Below are positions 48,719-61,800 of a stretch of DNA of 64,000 nt, in pieces. The DNA is from Ampelomyces quisqualis. Lineage: Eukaryota > Ascomycota > Dothideomycetes > Pleosporales > Phaeosphaeriaceae. Every line of letters starts with the position of its first letter. The stretch's first letter is position 1. Where the stretch lies: the NCBI GenBank assembly GCA_018398575.1, contig JAGTXZ010000003.1, positions 1,984,001-2,048,000 on the forward strand, written 5' to 3'. A program made the position numbers and the translations under genes. The notes beneath the pieces were generated by a model. It worked only from the letters and a program-made list of their open reading frames with translations. It was not told the DNA's origin and did not search any database.

Positions 48719-51700
48719 TTAGTTACCTATATAGCTTAAGTAGGCTTATAAAAGCTAAGAGAAAGATTACTATAACTATTCTATTAAGTTTTATAGGATC
48801 TGTTTAACATGCTAACTAGAAGGCCTTATAAAGAATAATTCTTAATTATTAAGAAAGACTACTTAGGTAAGCTTTTTAACTATAACCTTTACAACAAGAC
48901 GTTAATTAAGATTATAAGAGTAATTAGAAGATTTATAGCCTAAGTTAGGAACAAATTAAATCTAAAAATTGTAGAAATCTATTATAATAATAACACTATA
49001 ACTCTGCCTTAGAGAAGGCGTTTATAGTATAAGAAGTAGGCAGATTAAGAGAAGACTAAAATACTACGCCTACTACTATACACGTATTAGCTAAATAGAT
49101 TCGCTAAGTAGGTAAGTAAGAAGCTAACTACAAAATCTATTAAGATACGCATAGGTACAAATCTTCTAATTAAGCTCTAGCTACAAATTATAGATATAGC
49201 AGCCTATTTACATAGAATGTGCCTATTAAAAATCTATAGCTTTTAGTCCCTAAATAAGGTCCTACACGCCTAGTTTAGGCAATATTTTTAATAGTATAAG
49301 CTAGTAATTACTAGGCACAGGACTGCTAACTTACGCCTAAATTAGAGTAGTATTTATACCTATAGCTACAGAGCGTATCTTTTTAATCGCGACTAAGTAG
49401 TAGGTAGGAATAAGTAAGAGTTTAAAGTTAACTCTTACAGCTATATTAGATATCTAGTAGGCTATTAAGCCTCTAATATCTATTATATATAGGTCCTATT
49501 TATTAATAAAGTAATTGTATTAAGAGATGTTACTTTTAATAAATCTATATTCTACTCTAGTAACTAAAAATATAAGATACCTAAAGAGTAAGCACTTAAG
49601 ATTATAGATATTCTATATATTAGAAAACTTAATAATTCTAGGTAAGATATTAACGTACCTATTCTATAAGATTAACTAAGCTAGGAAATTACTAAGGTTA
49701 CTAAGCAATAGCTTAGAGGTAAATATCTAATTCTAAGAATTATAGAGACTAGCTAGTCTTATAATTACAAAGAAAAAGATATAGAAGCTAAGAGAAGTGC
49801 TAGTAAGGCTAGTAAGTATTTAAGAATTCTCTTAGACTAAAGTAAATATACTAGGCTTGTTACACTAGAGCTAACTCTAGAACTAGGTTAGGTATCTAGT
49901 GTTAAGCTTATTAAGCACGTAGGATCTAATAGCTAAGGGCTATTACTAGGTCCTAAAAGAGCTAGTCTGTTAGTATCTAGAGATTAGATAGGTTTCTAAC
50001 AGGATAGGTAGTTAGCCTTTTTCTCCCCTACTACTTAACCTAGAAGTAGTAACTCTAGAGCTCTAGACAAAGTAGAATTAGTAAATTCTTCTATATAATT
50101 AAGTTATTAACTGCAAGAAGTAGCTCCTAAAATAAATAAACTACTAAGTTAATATATACTACTTTACTGCAAGAAGAATTATAATAATTAAATAAAGAGT
50201 AAGAGTATTAATATATTAATTGCAGATCTATTTATAGATTACTAGAAGTACAATTTTAAGAATACTTTCCTCTTAGGCCTTATAAAAGCCTAGACTAAGC
50301 GCTCTAGTTATAAAACACTAAACGCTATAATTATAATAGTAATGCTAAGTAATTAGAATTACTAAATAGTTAAGAAGTATACTTATAAAGATAAGATACT
50401 TAAGCTGCCTAACATATAAAAGTAGATACTTTAATATCTAATAAAAAGCCTATTATTAGAAACCTTTCTTAAAAAAATTAATTAGCTACATAAGAAAGGT
50501 ACCTAGAAAGAGATTCTAAAGTATAAGTCTAAGAATTAACTAATCTTATAAAAATAGGTCTAGGTATACAAGTTTAATTAAGACAGTTACTTTCTAAAGT
50601 ATAAGGCTAGGCTTACAGTAAGAGAAGATTTCTAAGAGAAGGACTCTTTACTTACTACGTACACTACTACTCTAGTAGCTAAGTCTTTTAGGATTACTAT
50701 AGCTATTGCAGTCTATTTTAATCTAGAAATAATATAATATAACGTAATTAGAGCGTTTCTTAACACCTTAATTATAGCTAATAATCTAGTAATCTGTAAT
50801 CTACTAGATAGATTTAAGAAGGCTAGGCTATATATAAGGCTTAACTAAGCGCTCTATAGGCTTAGAGAATTTCTATTACTTTAGTATAAAGAATTCTTAA
50901 GATTACTTTACAAGATAGCACTACTAGTATCTAAAGAAAAGCTCTGCTAGTTTTTTACTTAGGATTAAACAATCTTTGTTCTATTCTATATTAGTAATAT
51001 TTTACTTATTTACTACAAAGATTGTAATCTTAAAGCTAAGAATCTATAGACTAAAATTATTAGTAAATATAAAATCTAGGATTAAAGACTAGTTAAATAG
51101 TTCCTAAGGATTAGAGTTATCTAAAACAGATTAGACAGAACAATTATACTAGTCTACAACGCCTATATTAATAAGATTACTAAGAAATTTAGTCTATATA
51201 ATAGATTATTCTCTCTAACACTACTACTATTTAAGAACTTCTATAAGAACACTAGAGAAGCTAGTAAGTAAAAAATTAAGGCCTATTAAGAAAGAGTTAA
51301 ATTAGTTCTCTACACTACAATTATAATCCGCTTAGATATTACTTATATAGTCTTAAAGCTTTTCTATTTCTTACTAATTCTTTAGACAAGTATATTAAAG
51401 CTGTAGAATAGGTAATTATATACTTATATTAAACAAGGTTTAACTTAATTAAATATAGTGATTTTGTTAGTCTAGAACTAACTATTTGCGAGAATGCTTC
51501 TTTTGCTAATAATAAAGTAACTAGGCGTTCCTTATATAGTTATATAGCTATTCTATTTAGAGAAGCAATTTCTTAGAAAGCTATAAGGCAAGAATTAGTT
51601 ACTACCTTAATAATAGAAGCTAAGTTACTTACTTTAGAATACGCTGCAAAAGAATCTTTAGCGCTTAGCTAGTTCTTTAAGGAGCTTACGCTTAATCTAG

Positions 51701-51960
51701 AAGATCTATAGAATATCTAGTGTAATAATTATTAGACTATCTAACTAGTTATAGAGAAAAATAAGTAGATATCTATAAAGCTTAGGCATGTTAATATTTA
51801 GAATATATAGCTTAGGCAAGAGCACTTAAAAGAATAACTCTAAGTATTCTATCTAGAATCTAGATTAATGCTAGCTAATATTCTTACTAAAAACCTTACC
51901 TTTTAAAAATTTCTTAAGTTTAAGTAGCTTCTTAACTTTAAGGATATAAGTAAGTTACTT
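48719..51960 (+). pseudogene. V pol, C-terminal part (integrase, RT, RNase H), RIP-degraded
   Basis: Continues the copia frame broken by W. Integrase from about 48,720 (LTRRPYKE*FLIIKKDYLG region and a conserved SIKMRIG-like tail), RT with AFLNTLIIANNPVIYNLP (about 50,750-50,800) and ISNILLIYY (from YVDDILLIYY, about 50,985-51,010), RNase H ending LANILTKNL (about 51,870-51,897, the copia ADxLTK signature). Stops TAA/TAG only. Confidence 0.8.
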
Positions 51961-52039
51961 ATAAAGCAGTAATTTAGAAAATATAAAGATTAGTTTAACT
52001 TTTCTATTTACTTATTAATTTACTTACTAGTAAAGCTTA

Positions 52040-53230
52040 AGATTACTATAGGATCTAAGTAGAGTAAACACGCAAAAACTAAGACTACTAACGCTTAATT
52101 ATAAGTAAAACTATCTAGAAACTTACTTTTATAAAGTTAAAGACCTTATTAATTATCTTATAAGCTTAAGCACAAGGCTTAGCAATTAAGAGACCTAAAG
52201 CTCTTAATCTATAGCTTAGAAAAAGTAAATCTCTAACTATTTCTATAGCCTTAGGCGATAGAGACAATAACTAATTCTATACTAGCTCTTAACGCTTAGG
52301 TATTAGAGTCTAAGCAGCCTAAAGCTACTTCTTAAGTAGTAGAGTGTTAGGTAGAAAAGAGCTGCAACGCTAACTAAATAATAGCTACTACTTACTTAGT
52401 GTAAACAGAGCCTAAGCTATAAAGCTACTTAATAGTTTACTAAACTTATATCCTCTAAAGCCTTAAGCGAAACGCGTAGGCTTCTTTTCTAGTAAGCTAA
52501 AAGTTAGATTAATATAGCTTAAGCTTACTCTAAAACTAGTAGAAGCTAGAGTGCTCTAAGCCTACTATAAGGCCTTTATAGCCTTAGGCTGCTAGTTAAG
52601 CTATATATAAGCCTTCTCTAGCTTCTATAAATAAATTAGCTATTCCTAAGATTAAATAAGCTTTAAAACTTAATATAATAGTTTTCTTAAACACGCTAAT
52701 AATAATCTATATAGTCTACTTATGTAGATTGCCTAGGCTACTTATATTAGTAAGTATATTACTAATAGTAATTAGAATATTCTATACCTTAACGCAAGAA
52801 TAGTTTAGGTAAGCTATATAATACTTACTTATTATTAATCTAGCTTTACTATATTAGTAGCTGTTACTCTACTTATTAGTAAACTAAAAGGTATAGTGTA
52901 AGTATAAACTAGAGCAAAGCTCTCTTTTCTTAACTCTAATAGTCTTTTTGCTAGAGACTACTCTACTCTTAGGTAAGAGATTACGTTACTTAGTCTTACA
53001 CTTAGATTACAAAGGATTTAAATTATTTACTAGGACCTAGTTATCCTTACTCTTAATAGTAGGCGTAGAAGCAGTAGCGTTCTTCTTATAGGTGCGCGCG
53101 TAAGCTATCTTGTTAATTATAATAGTAGAATTATTCTTAGAAGGCTACTAGAGTTAGTAACAAACTAGATTAAGAGTAAAAAAAACTTACCTTAATAAAG
53201 AAGATTAATTAAGTAGTTAATAAAGTAGAT
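52040..53230 (+). pseudogene. Extra frame downstream of copia V pol
   Basis: The pol frame continues without indel for about 400 more codons after the RNase H end, with TAA/TAG the only stops. The first half is polar, Gln/Lys-rich (KHAKTKTTNA onward). The second half has several long hydrophobic runs (IIVFLNTLIIIYIVYL, LLILVSILLIVIRIFY, TLIVFLLETTLLLG) and a charged tail. RIP turns Ala, Pro and Thr into Val, Leu/Ser and Ile, so hydrophobicity is exaggerated and membrane segments are uncertain. No family recognised. Confidence 0.4.
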
Positions 53231-53670
53231 AATAAAAGAAATAAATAGATAGGTAGCTAGTTAATAAGTTAATTAATAAGTTAATTAATACTCTAGAGTA
53301 TAAGAATATAGAAGAAGGTAAGCTTCTTATACCTAAGTAACGTAACTACTAGGTAATAAGCTTACCTACTACTCTCTTACCTAATTGCCTAATCTTACTC
53401 TATAATAATATATATAAACAAACTGCCTCTTATCTAGCTAATAGGCTAAGTAATAGTAAACGCTTTAAATTAAAGCTTAGTATATAGGTAAACTTATACA
53501 AACAGTCTATTTACTCTTATAATACAAAACTACCTACTTATAAGACCTTTACACGTAATGCCTGTAATATAAAGTAGTATTACTATTTACCTTAATTAGT
53601 ACTTTTGCTCTACTAAATAGATTAGGCAAGCTAATAAGTTTACCTAATATAGGAGGTATATAATAGAGTA

Positions 53671-53876
53671 TGTAAATTAGCAGATTATAAGATTATTACG
53701 TGTAATACCTAAGTATGTTACTAAGGAAAAAAAAATCTATTTAGAACTAGACTAACTAATTAAGCTGTCTCTTAGCTTAGTATATTAAATCTAATCTATC
53801 TTTATATAGTATAGAACAAGCAATACAATCTTTTTACTTATAACAATTTAATCTATAGTATTACTTAGCTTCTATA
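53671..53876 (+). repeat. 3' LTR of element V
   Basis: 206 bp, same length as the 5' LTR; followed by target duplication AAATA. Confidence 0.85.
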
Positions 53877-53881
53877 AAATA

Positions 53882-54439
53882 AGACTATATTATTTTAGTG
53901 TAATACTACTATTTAAGAATATTAAACTTTACTAGGTCTATAATAAGTTTTAGAGCGCTAAGATATAATTTAGCCTCTAGCTATATTAATCTTTTCTCTT
54001 CTATATTAAGAAGAAAGTCTAGGCTAGAAGTAGATATAGTAGTAGATATAGTACTAGATTAACTTATTTATAAAGTAGGTTTCTAGAACTACTTATTCTT
54101 TCTTAATCTTTCTAGAGAAGTAAGAAAGTCTTAAATAAGACCTTATCTACTAGCAGTTCTATTATATTAACTTAGGTAGTTAAGAAACTAGGTCTAGTAC
54201 TTATACTTATTATTAAGGTTCTAAGTATTATCTTTTTAGTTTATTAGCTAACTTATATAATAAAAAGGTAAAATAAATATCTTATAAGCTATTAACTTCT
54301 AAGATAGGTCTAGTATTATTATATAGTTAGATAAGAAACTCTTCTTATTATTAGTATAGGTATAGTACTTACTACTTAGTTTCTTATAACTCTTTTCTAC
54401 TACAGCCTGTATAATATCTAGCTAATTAGAATTATTTCT
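53882..54439. other. Unassigned AT-rich transposon-derived DNA
   Basis: No recognisable domain. Lies between V and gypsy fragment U. Confidence 0.35.
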
Positions 54440-56170
54440 AGTATTCTTCTTATCTTCAAGCTCTTTTCTTATAGAGTTTAAGAAGTTGTACGTTATAGAG
54501 CATCTCTGCAATATAGACGCTATTCTAGCAGACATTAAGCGCGCAAGAGCTATAATATCAGGCTATAAATTAGACTTCTATTATGCGTCTATAATTGTAG
54601 TAGGCTATTGTGTTAACGCTACTAGCTAGTATCTTAACTACAAAAAAATTAAGAAGATACTCTTCTAGCTGCCTTGCAAAGACTAAAAAGACGTTTAAAT
54701 GTTTATTAGCATATGCGTGTATTATAGAGTGTAGATTAAGCTTTTTAGCATTATTTTAGAACTGCTATTCTGCCTACTGCGTAAAAATACGCTCTTTAAG
54801 TAGTTTTTAGAACAGTAAGGCACAATAGATAAATTAAAGTACGCGCTATGTTCTACGCTAGCGCTTGTCTTTATCTCTTATAACAAGCTATTACTTCTAA
54901 TTGTTGTGTCTATTAATAGTAGTTAAAAGAGTTAGGGCGCAGTTCTTATACAGCTAGATCTAAAGGGTTATTAGCACCCTATCTAGTACAAAAGTAAGGT
55001 TTAGTCTAAATCTAAACAAAATTAGGACTTAGGAAAACACAAATGCAAAGCCCTGCTCCTAGCGCTAAAGAAGTTTTAGACCTACCTGTATAGAGTAGAG
55101 TTTATTGTAAAAACAGACGCAAAGACGCTAGTTACATAGCTTTAGTAAAGTGCAACTAACTTGCTAGAAGCCCTTGTTATATAGTAGTAAGCCCTTCTTA
55201 ACATGTAAGAATTTAATATAGTCTATATTAAAGGTAAGAAAAACGTAGTAGCTAACGCCCTTTTAAGAAGACCTAAGGAGCTAGAATAGAAGCTACCTAA
55301 TTAGCTAGAGAAGAATATTAAGGATTTTATTAACGCTTATTTAGATTTAGTATAGCTTACTATTACCCTACAACTGCGCGTATACAATCTATGTTATAGA
55401 GTATGTAAGGCTAACGTTAGTTTTAAGAAAAACCTGCTAGATAAAGCCTATAGTAAAGAATCTTAGGCTTAGGCTTATTAGATTCTATTCTACTGCCAGC
55501 CTAATAGTCTTTTAAGAGCTAAAATAAAAAGGTTTACAAGGAGAGCACTTAAATTAATAGTAAGAAAGAAGCACCTTTTCTTAATACTAACTAGAGAATG
55601 CCTACTGCAGCAGATTGTAGACAAACCTAACAAACGTTTAGCTATTATTAAAGCTATGCACAATAAATTAGGACACTATAAAAAGGAAGGCACATAGCGC
55701 AAAGTTTAGGCGCGTTATTATTAGAAAAGACAATATAAAGATGTTAAGTCCTACGTTAAGTTATGCCTAAAGTATTAAGTATACGCCTTAAAATAGGTAG
55801 TTATATATTACCTAAATAAACTAGGCCTTAAGTTTGTTATTCTTACTTAAATAGTTAGTAGTATTTTTAAAGATCTTTAGTATTTACGTAATTAATTTTA
55901 AGTATTACTATTTAATAGGTAATAGTTAAAGCCTTTTTAGGTCTCTAAAGTCTACTTCTATAACCTTATTACCTCTATTATCTTACATACGTTAGGTACT
56001 TATTTTAGAGTAATTTTATTCTCTAGCTATTTTTAAATATAAGGCTATAATTAGATTATACGCTTATAAATATTATATATAAAGTTCTACCTTATTTTAA
56101 TATCTTAAATAACGCGTAATTAGTGCTAAAGAAAGAAATTGTATTAGGTTTAAAAGAACAGCCTAAAATA
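54440..56170 (+). pseudogene. Element U: Ty3/gypsy RT/RNase H/integrase fragment
   Basis: Forward frame with RNase H signs (IVKTDAKTLVT near 55,090-55,135; IVYIKGKKNVVANALLRRP near 55,215-55,275, the conserved GxxNxxADALSR region) and the integrase HHCC zinc region (MHNKLGHYKKEGT near 55,655-55,700 and a LCLKYQVYAL-like CxxC). Less heavily altered than X or W, with CA/TG still present. It ends at 56,170 where a reverse hAT fragment begins. LTRs not identified. Confidence 0.65.
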
Positions 56171-56174
56171 GTAA

Positions 56175-56731
56175 AGTAATAGATTAATTGCTTTATAGAT
56201 AGTATATAGCTATACTAAGATTAGTACGTAATAAATTAATATAATAAATAAGTACTTACTCTAAAAAGAGAGTAGAAAACAGATATATATATCTAAACCT
56301 TACTAATATACTTATACTCTAGTATATTTACTACCTTAAAGTTTATAAAAGCTAATAGTTCTAAGTAGTATATAATATTCTATACTACTAGGTTAATAGT
56401 ATAAGCTAAGTATATAATTGTATTTTTATATAACTTCTAACTAATTCTTTCTTATAGTAGATAGTTTAAAAGAGAATATCTAAGAGTATAATTATTACTA
56501 GTACTATCTATTATAAAGGCTAAGAGATACTCTATAGTATATATATTATAAAGAACCTTAAGAACTTTTCTTACTATAGTATCTTATATATATTTACTAT
56601 AAAGTAGTATAAAATTAAAGAGTACTTCTTTTAGTACCTAGGTATTACTAATTAAAAAGCCTTTAATAGCTAAGAAGCTAAGGTAGTTAGTACTAGTCTA
56701 GGTATCTAGTATAATAGAGATTCTAGTTTTT
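56175..56731 (-). pseudogene. hAT transposase, middle part (split by Z)
   Basis: Reverse complement matches the hAT fragment at 22,840-23,345. The minus-strand frame reads LDTxTSTNYLSFLAIKGF, the hAT 'DGWTSPN' region, then the DNA/NN region. Element Z is inserted in it; the N-terminal side continues at 63,885. Confidence 0.6.
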
Positions 56732-56736
56732 ACTCT

Positions 56737-57035
56737 TGTAACAAGCACATGCAAACACATGTTATATCTAATACCTTATAAAGGCTTAGTAACAGATTAT
56801 GTAGAGAGCTAGTAGATTAGAACTAAAAGCGCTCTAACAGCGCTCTAACTTAGCTGCTACGCCCACTATAAATATAAGCCTATAGTATAGATAGAGGACA
56901 AGTTTCTCTTATCCTTCTATACAAGACCTATAGGTGTATAGCTAATCTAGAATCTCTAATACAACACGCACTCCTATATGCCTCTAATACGTATCTAATT
57001 TAATCCTAATAGCTGTACTTACCTGCGTTGTTACA
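56737..57035 (+). repeat. 5' LTR of element Z
   Basis: 299 bp, TGTAACAAGCACATG...GCGTTGTTACA. Contains the segment at 56,897-56,914 that is complementary to the sequence just after the LTR. Confidence 0.92.
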
Positions 57036-57056
57036 TTATAAGAGAAACTTTGTCCT
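57036..57056 (+). promoter_or_regulatory. Candidate self-priming primer-binding site of Z
   Basis: Two bases after the LTR, ATAAGAGAAACTT (57,038-57,050) is exactly complementary to AAGTTTCTCTTAT in the LTR (56,900-56,912). Allowing one extra A, pairing extends through GGACAA. No tRNA-like TGG start is present. Confidence 0.55.
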
Positions 57057-57299
57057 GCTAGTAATAGTATTTAGATAATATTGCAATTTACTTTTAAAAA
57101 GATTGCATTAAAACGTCTAGAGCCCTATCTAAATTAGATCTATTTGTAACCTTAAATCTATTAAATACAGTTAGAATCTCTTAGATCTTTTAACAGCTAA
57201 AGCCTTTAGGTTTAAATCTTTCTATTAATATATAGTTAGAATTACTTTAGTAAAAGTTACGTTTAGCGCTACAATAGAAACTTAAAGACTATTAATAAC

Positions 57300-58600
57300 T
57301 TAGAAGTATTAGAGGCAACGCTAATAACTCCCCCTAAAGAACTAACTCTAGAAGCCTTCTTCTAAGACAACTCTGTATTAACTGTAATAACTTAGCAACA
57401 GAGTGCTAAAGTAAAAAAGACAGACACTAAGAAATTAGAAGATAGACCTCTTTAGCCTAGAGCTGCACTAAATCTAACTCTTGTATAAATAGAGATTAAT
57501 TAATTACAATAAGAACTAAAACAAGTGTTAGTAGAGATTAATTCCTTTAAGAAAGGACTAACTTAGTTAGTAGGACTAGATAAGCCCTTACCTACTACTA
57601 AAACCCTTTAGAACTTCTCTGCACTCTGCTATTTATCTAACAGCTCTATATCTAAGTACTTATATTACTATAAAGGCTTTTACTAACTCTAATAATCTAA
57701 GAAAATGCCTAATATAGACAATCTTAGTAATAGAAAAGATCTTACTTTCTGCTAATAGCAGGCCTCTATCTAGAACTAACTTAAAATTAACTTAGATTAC
57801 TATTAGACTAAAAGATAACGCATAGCCTTAGTATAGGGCTACACTATAGAATTAGCTAAGAGCTATCTTAAGCTATAATATTTATTAGATACTAATTAAG
57901 AGTAATTCTAGAACGCTAAGTAAATAATTAAGCTACTTAAGTCTTACTTTATTATAGGTAATAAGGTAGCTAAAAGCTAAGCAGTTTTTAATTAATTGCA
58001 GATAACTAAGAAGGAAACGTTCCTCTTGTTTAAAGCTAGGTTTTTAAGTTCTGTAGTTAAGGGATAAGTACCCCCTTTACAGTAGTTTTACTACTTATAG
58101 ACTAAGATTACGCTAGGGTTATAAGCCCTTAACCTAGGATTTAGGCACTAATAGAAGAACTTATTTAATTAGATAGTAGAACACCTTACTGCCTATAATA
58201 TAAAGTAGAAGAATAACTCTACACTAAGTATAACACTAGCTGCTGCTAAGTTACTAATTAGGTTAGCTTTACAACAGAATTTAAAGCTAAATTAGACTAC
58301 TACTACTAGCGCTCTAACAAATTCTGCGCTAGCCTATTAATCTATAACAGTGCGTCTTCTTATAAAAACTCCTAAGCTAGAATAATAGAAGACCTCTAGT
58401 AGTTGTTACAATTACAGTAAGCTAAGATACTACTCTAGTAACTGTACAAAGCCTTGTGTACGTTAGATTAAAGCTATAGAAGTAGATAAGTATAAAGATG
58501 CTTAAGAGTAACTTAACTAAGAGGTATATTATATAGAAAACAGAAGCGCCTAAGAGAACTCTTCTCTCTAGGCCTAAGCTGTTACAATCTATTCTACCTT
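57300..58600 (+). pseudogene. Z gag with CCHC zinc knuckle
   Basis: Forward frame containing CYNYSKLRYYSSNC at 58,404-58,445: exactly the C-x2-C-x4-H-x4-C spacing with the second Cys and the His each changed to Tyr, the outcome of RIP on TGC and CAC codons. The 5' limit is approximate. Confidence 0.6.
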
Positions 58601-58899
58601 AACCTTTCTTATTTGTTTTATAGTTTTTATTTCCTTATACCTACACTTTTCTATAACTAGAGTATTAGTTTACGCCTTAATACTCTTGTTAACACTAGTG
58701 CTTAAAGTTTCCTATTTTTAAATTTACAAATTGTTTTATCTGTTTCTAAAGCTTTATATTAACCTATCTAGAAGCTTCTCTTCTAGGTTTAGGTGCGTAG
58801 CTTTAAGAATTAGATTACTTCTATAGTTACTTAATATATTTAACTACACTTAAATATTAATAGCTAAAAGATTTTAAACTGTCTATTTCTTATTCTTAA

Positions 58900-61800
58900 T
58901 CTTAAGTCTTAGGATTGTATACTTAGCCTCTAATAGTTAAGACAATTTAAGATTTAATTAGACACAGCTAGGTTACAGTTTATTTAGCTATCTAAGTACC
59001 TCTATTTCTATAATTCTTTACCCTCTATTCTTACAATTCTATATTAAGCTATAGTGCTAGCTACTATCTATCTTAATGTGCAATAACGCAACGCCTTATA
59101 AGAAAAAGAAGACTATTATATCTAAAACAGTCCTTACTATTTCTCTTCTTCTATTTATTGTATTAAGGGATGCTTAAAGCTCCTATTAGCCTAAAAAATC
59201 TTAGAGATCTCTTATACCCTAACTAAGCAAAACTACTTAGAGTCTAAACTCTTTCTAACTACTTGCATTGCTCTTATTTCTGCTAATATATTCTACTTTA
59301 TTATAAAGAAGCCCTAAAACAAGTTCTTTACAACTAGCCTATATAAGATTAATAGGATTCTTGCCTCTAAGGACAACGCAGCTAATTAACGCCAATTAGA
59401 TAAGTAATTACCTGCCTGTTACTCTTAGTATTAGAATGTATTTAGTAAGTTAGTAGCTAATTAATTACCTTCTTATTATCTGTACAATTATAAGATTATT
59501 CTTAAAGAACTATTACTAAATGCGTTTAGTCTCTTATATAAGCAAAATTAGAAGGAGCTTAAAGCTACTAAGGCCTACGTCTAGAAATACCTTTAGAAAG
59601 GTTTTATTAAGGCTAGCTAAAGTCCTTTTGCTTTACCTATTCTCTATATACGTAAACTAAATAGAGATATACGCATCTATATAGACTACTAGAAGATTAA
59701 CGCTCTTACGCGCAAGAATGTCTATCTAATCTCTTATATTAATAAGCTACTATTATGTCTTTCTAAAGCTAAGATCTTTACTAAGTTTAACATTAGAGCT
59801 GCCTTTAACAAAATTTGTATAGATCCTAACTCTAAAGAGTATACTACCTTTTGGACCTATTATAGTATATATAAGTGTAAGGTGCTCTCTTTTAGCTTAT
59901 ATAATAGGCTAGTAACGTATTAGCGCTATATAAATAATATACTAATTAATTATCTTAACAATTTCTGCATTGCGTATCTTAACAACATCCTAATCTACTT
60001 AGAAGATATAAACGCACATTAGAAACACGTCTAAAAGGTCCTAGAGCGCCTATATACTATAGGACTCTAAGTAGATATCTAGAAGAGTAAATTCTATGTA
60101 ACCTGCACAAAGTATCTAGGTTACGTTTTAATAAACTAGGGCACTAAAGTTAACTCTAACAAGGTAGAAGTACTCTAAAACTAGGCTAAACCTACTATAG
60201 TTACTAGTGTTAAGTTATTTTTTAGTTTTACTAGTTTCTATTAACAATTTATTAAGGATTTTTCTTGTATAGCTAAACTAATTATAAAGCTTTAAAGTTC
60301 TGCTACACTGTTTAAATAGACTATAGACTACTAATAGGCTTTTAATTAGATTAAAGCCTTACTCCTAGCTATTTCTACGCTATCTTATTTCTATTCTAAG
60401 TATAATATAAAGTTAGAAACTAACGCGTTAGATAGAGTAATAGCAGGAGTACTCTCTTAGAAGCACTCTAATAACAAGTAGTATTCTATAGCCTTCTATA
60501 GTTACACTCTATCTAGAGCTAAGCTTAATTAAGAAATATATAACAAAAAACTTTTTACTATTCTAAAAGCGTTTAAGAAGTAGAGAGCTAAACTTACTTT
60601 TATACAGAGTTAAATCTAGGTATATTTAGATTACTACTTCTTAGAATACTTTATAACTACTAAGGTTCTTAATACACGTTAAGCACAATAGGCAGAGATT
60701 ATTGCCTCTTTTAATTTCTGCATTAAGTACACGCCTAGCAAGCTTAACAAGTAAGCTAATATCCTAAGCTAAAAGAAATAGAATATTAGTAAGGTTAAGG
60801 CTGCCTAATAAGACAACAGATTCTGTGTACTTCTAGGACTTAAACGCCTAAACCTCCTAGTTAACTCTAAACTAGCTTAGAACTACGTCTGTAACTAGCT
60901 AGAGGTTAATGTTTTAGCTATTTTAGTCTAATCTATTAGTGCTTCTCTAAATCTTAACTTATTAGAACTAATTAAAGCTCTGCTAGTAGAGAATTACTAC
61001 TCCTTTAAGAAAGAACGCCTTACATTACTATAGCTATATTATGTCTAAGAAAGACTACTACTATATTACTTACGCCTATATATACCTAGAGATTTCTCTT
61101 TATACACTTAACTAATTAGAGAGGCTTACAATTAGGTATCTACTGCTTATCTAAGTGCTATAAAAATATATTAGCTTTTATCTTAGTAGTATTATTAGAA
61201 GAGTATAGAGGCTATATGTAAACGCTATATATAAAACTGCGTTTCTTGTTAAAGACTCTATCTAAGACAGCTCTAATCCTAAGGTTTCTTCTATCTGTTA
61301 CTAATTCTTAATAGGCTTATGCAGTATTTGTGTATAGATTTTAAGATATTCCTAATAGATTGTTATAGCTATAATTAAATTATAGTTGTTATTAATTATC
61401 TATCTAAGTAAGCTGTTTTTATTCCTTACTATAAAATAATTAACACTTAAGAAATAGCTTACTTGTTTATCTAATAGGTATACTAATTTAGCTATACGCC
61501 TAAAAGTATAGTGTCTAACTGTAGACTCTAGTTTGTATCCTAATTCTAGTCTAAGTTCTGCAAGATCCTAGGCGTGCAACTTAAGCTTTCTATAGCCTAC
61601 TATAAATAAACTAATAGATAAACTAAGATTATAAATTAGTATATTAATTAACAATTAAGGCCTTTTATATTTTATTACTAGGATAACTAGAGTAACCTCT
61701 TACTAATAATTAATTAAGCCTAAGCTACGCTACTGCACTCTGCAATTAGTATAGTACTATACTAGCTCTTGTTTAGATCTAAACTACAATAGAGCTAGAA

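Larger units (their letters stand above)
37738..53876 (+). mobile_element. Element V: Ty1/copia LTR retrotransposon, split by nested insertions
   Basis: Two 206-bp LTRs (37,738-37,943 and 53,671-53,876), both starting TGTAAATTAGCAGATTATA, are flanked by AAGTA (37,733-37,737) and AAATA (53,877-53,881), a target duplication differing by one RIP-type G-to-A change. The interior is interrupted by foldback copy 3 and by W; removing both leaves about 7.4 kb. The order gag, GAG-pre-integrase, integrase, RT, RNase H is that of copia. The extra length beyond a usual ~5 kb copia is explained by a further frame after pol. Confidence 0.85.
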
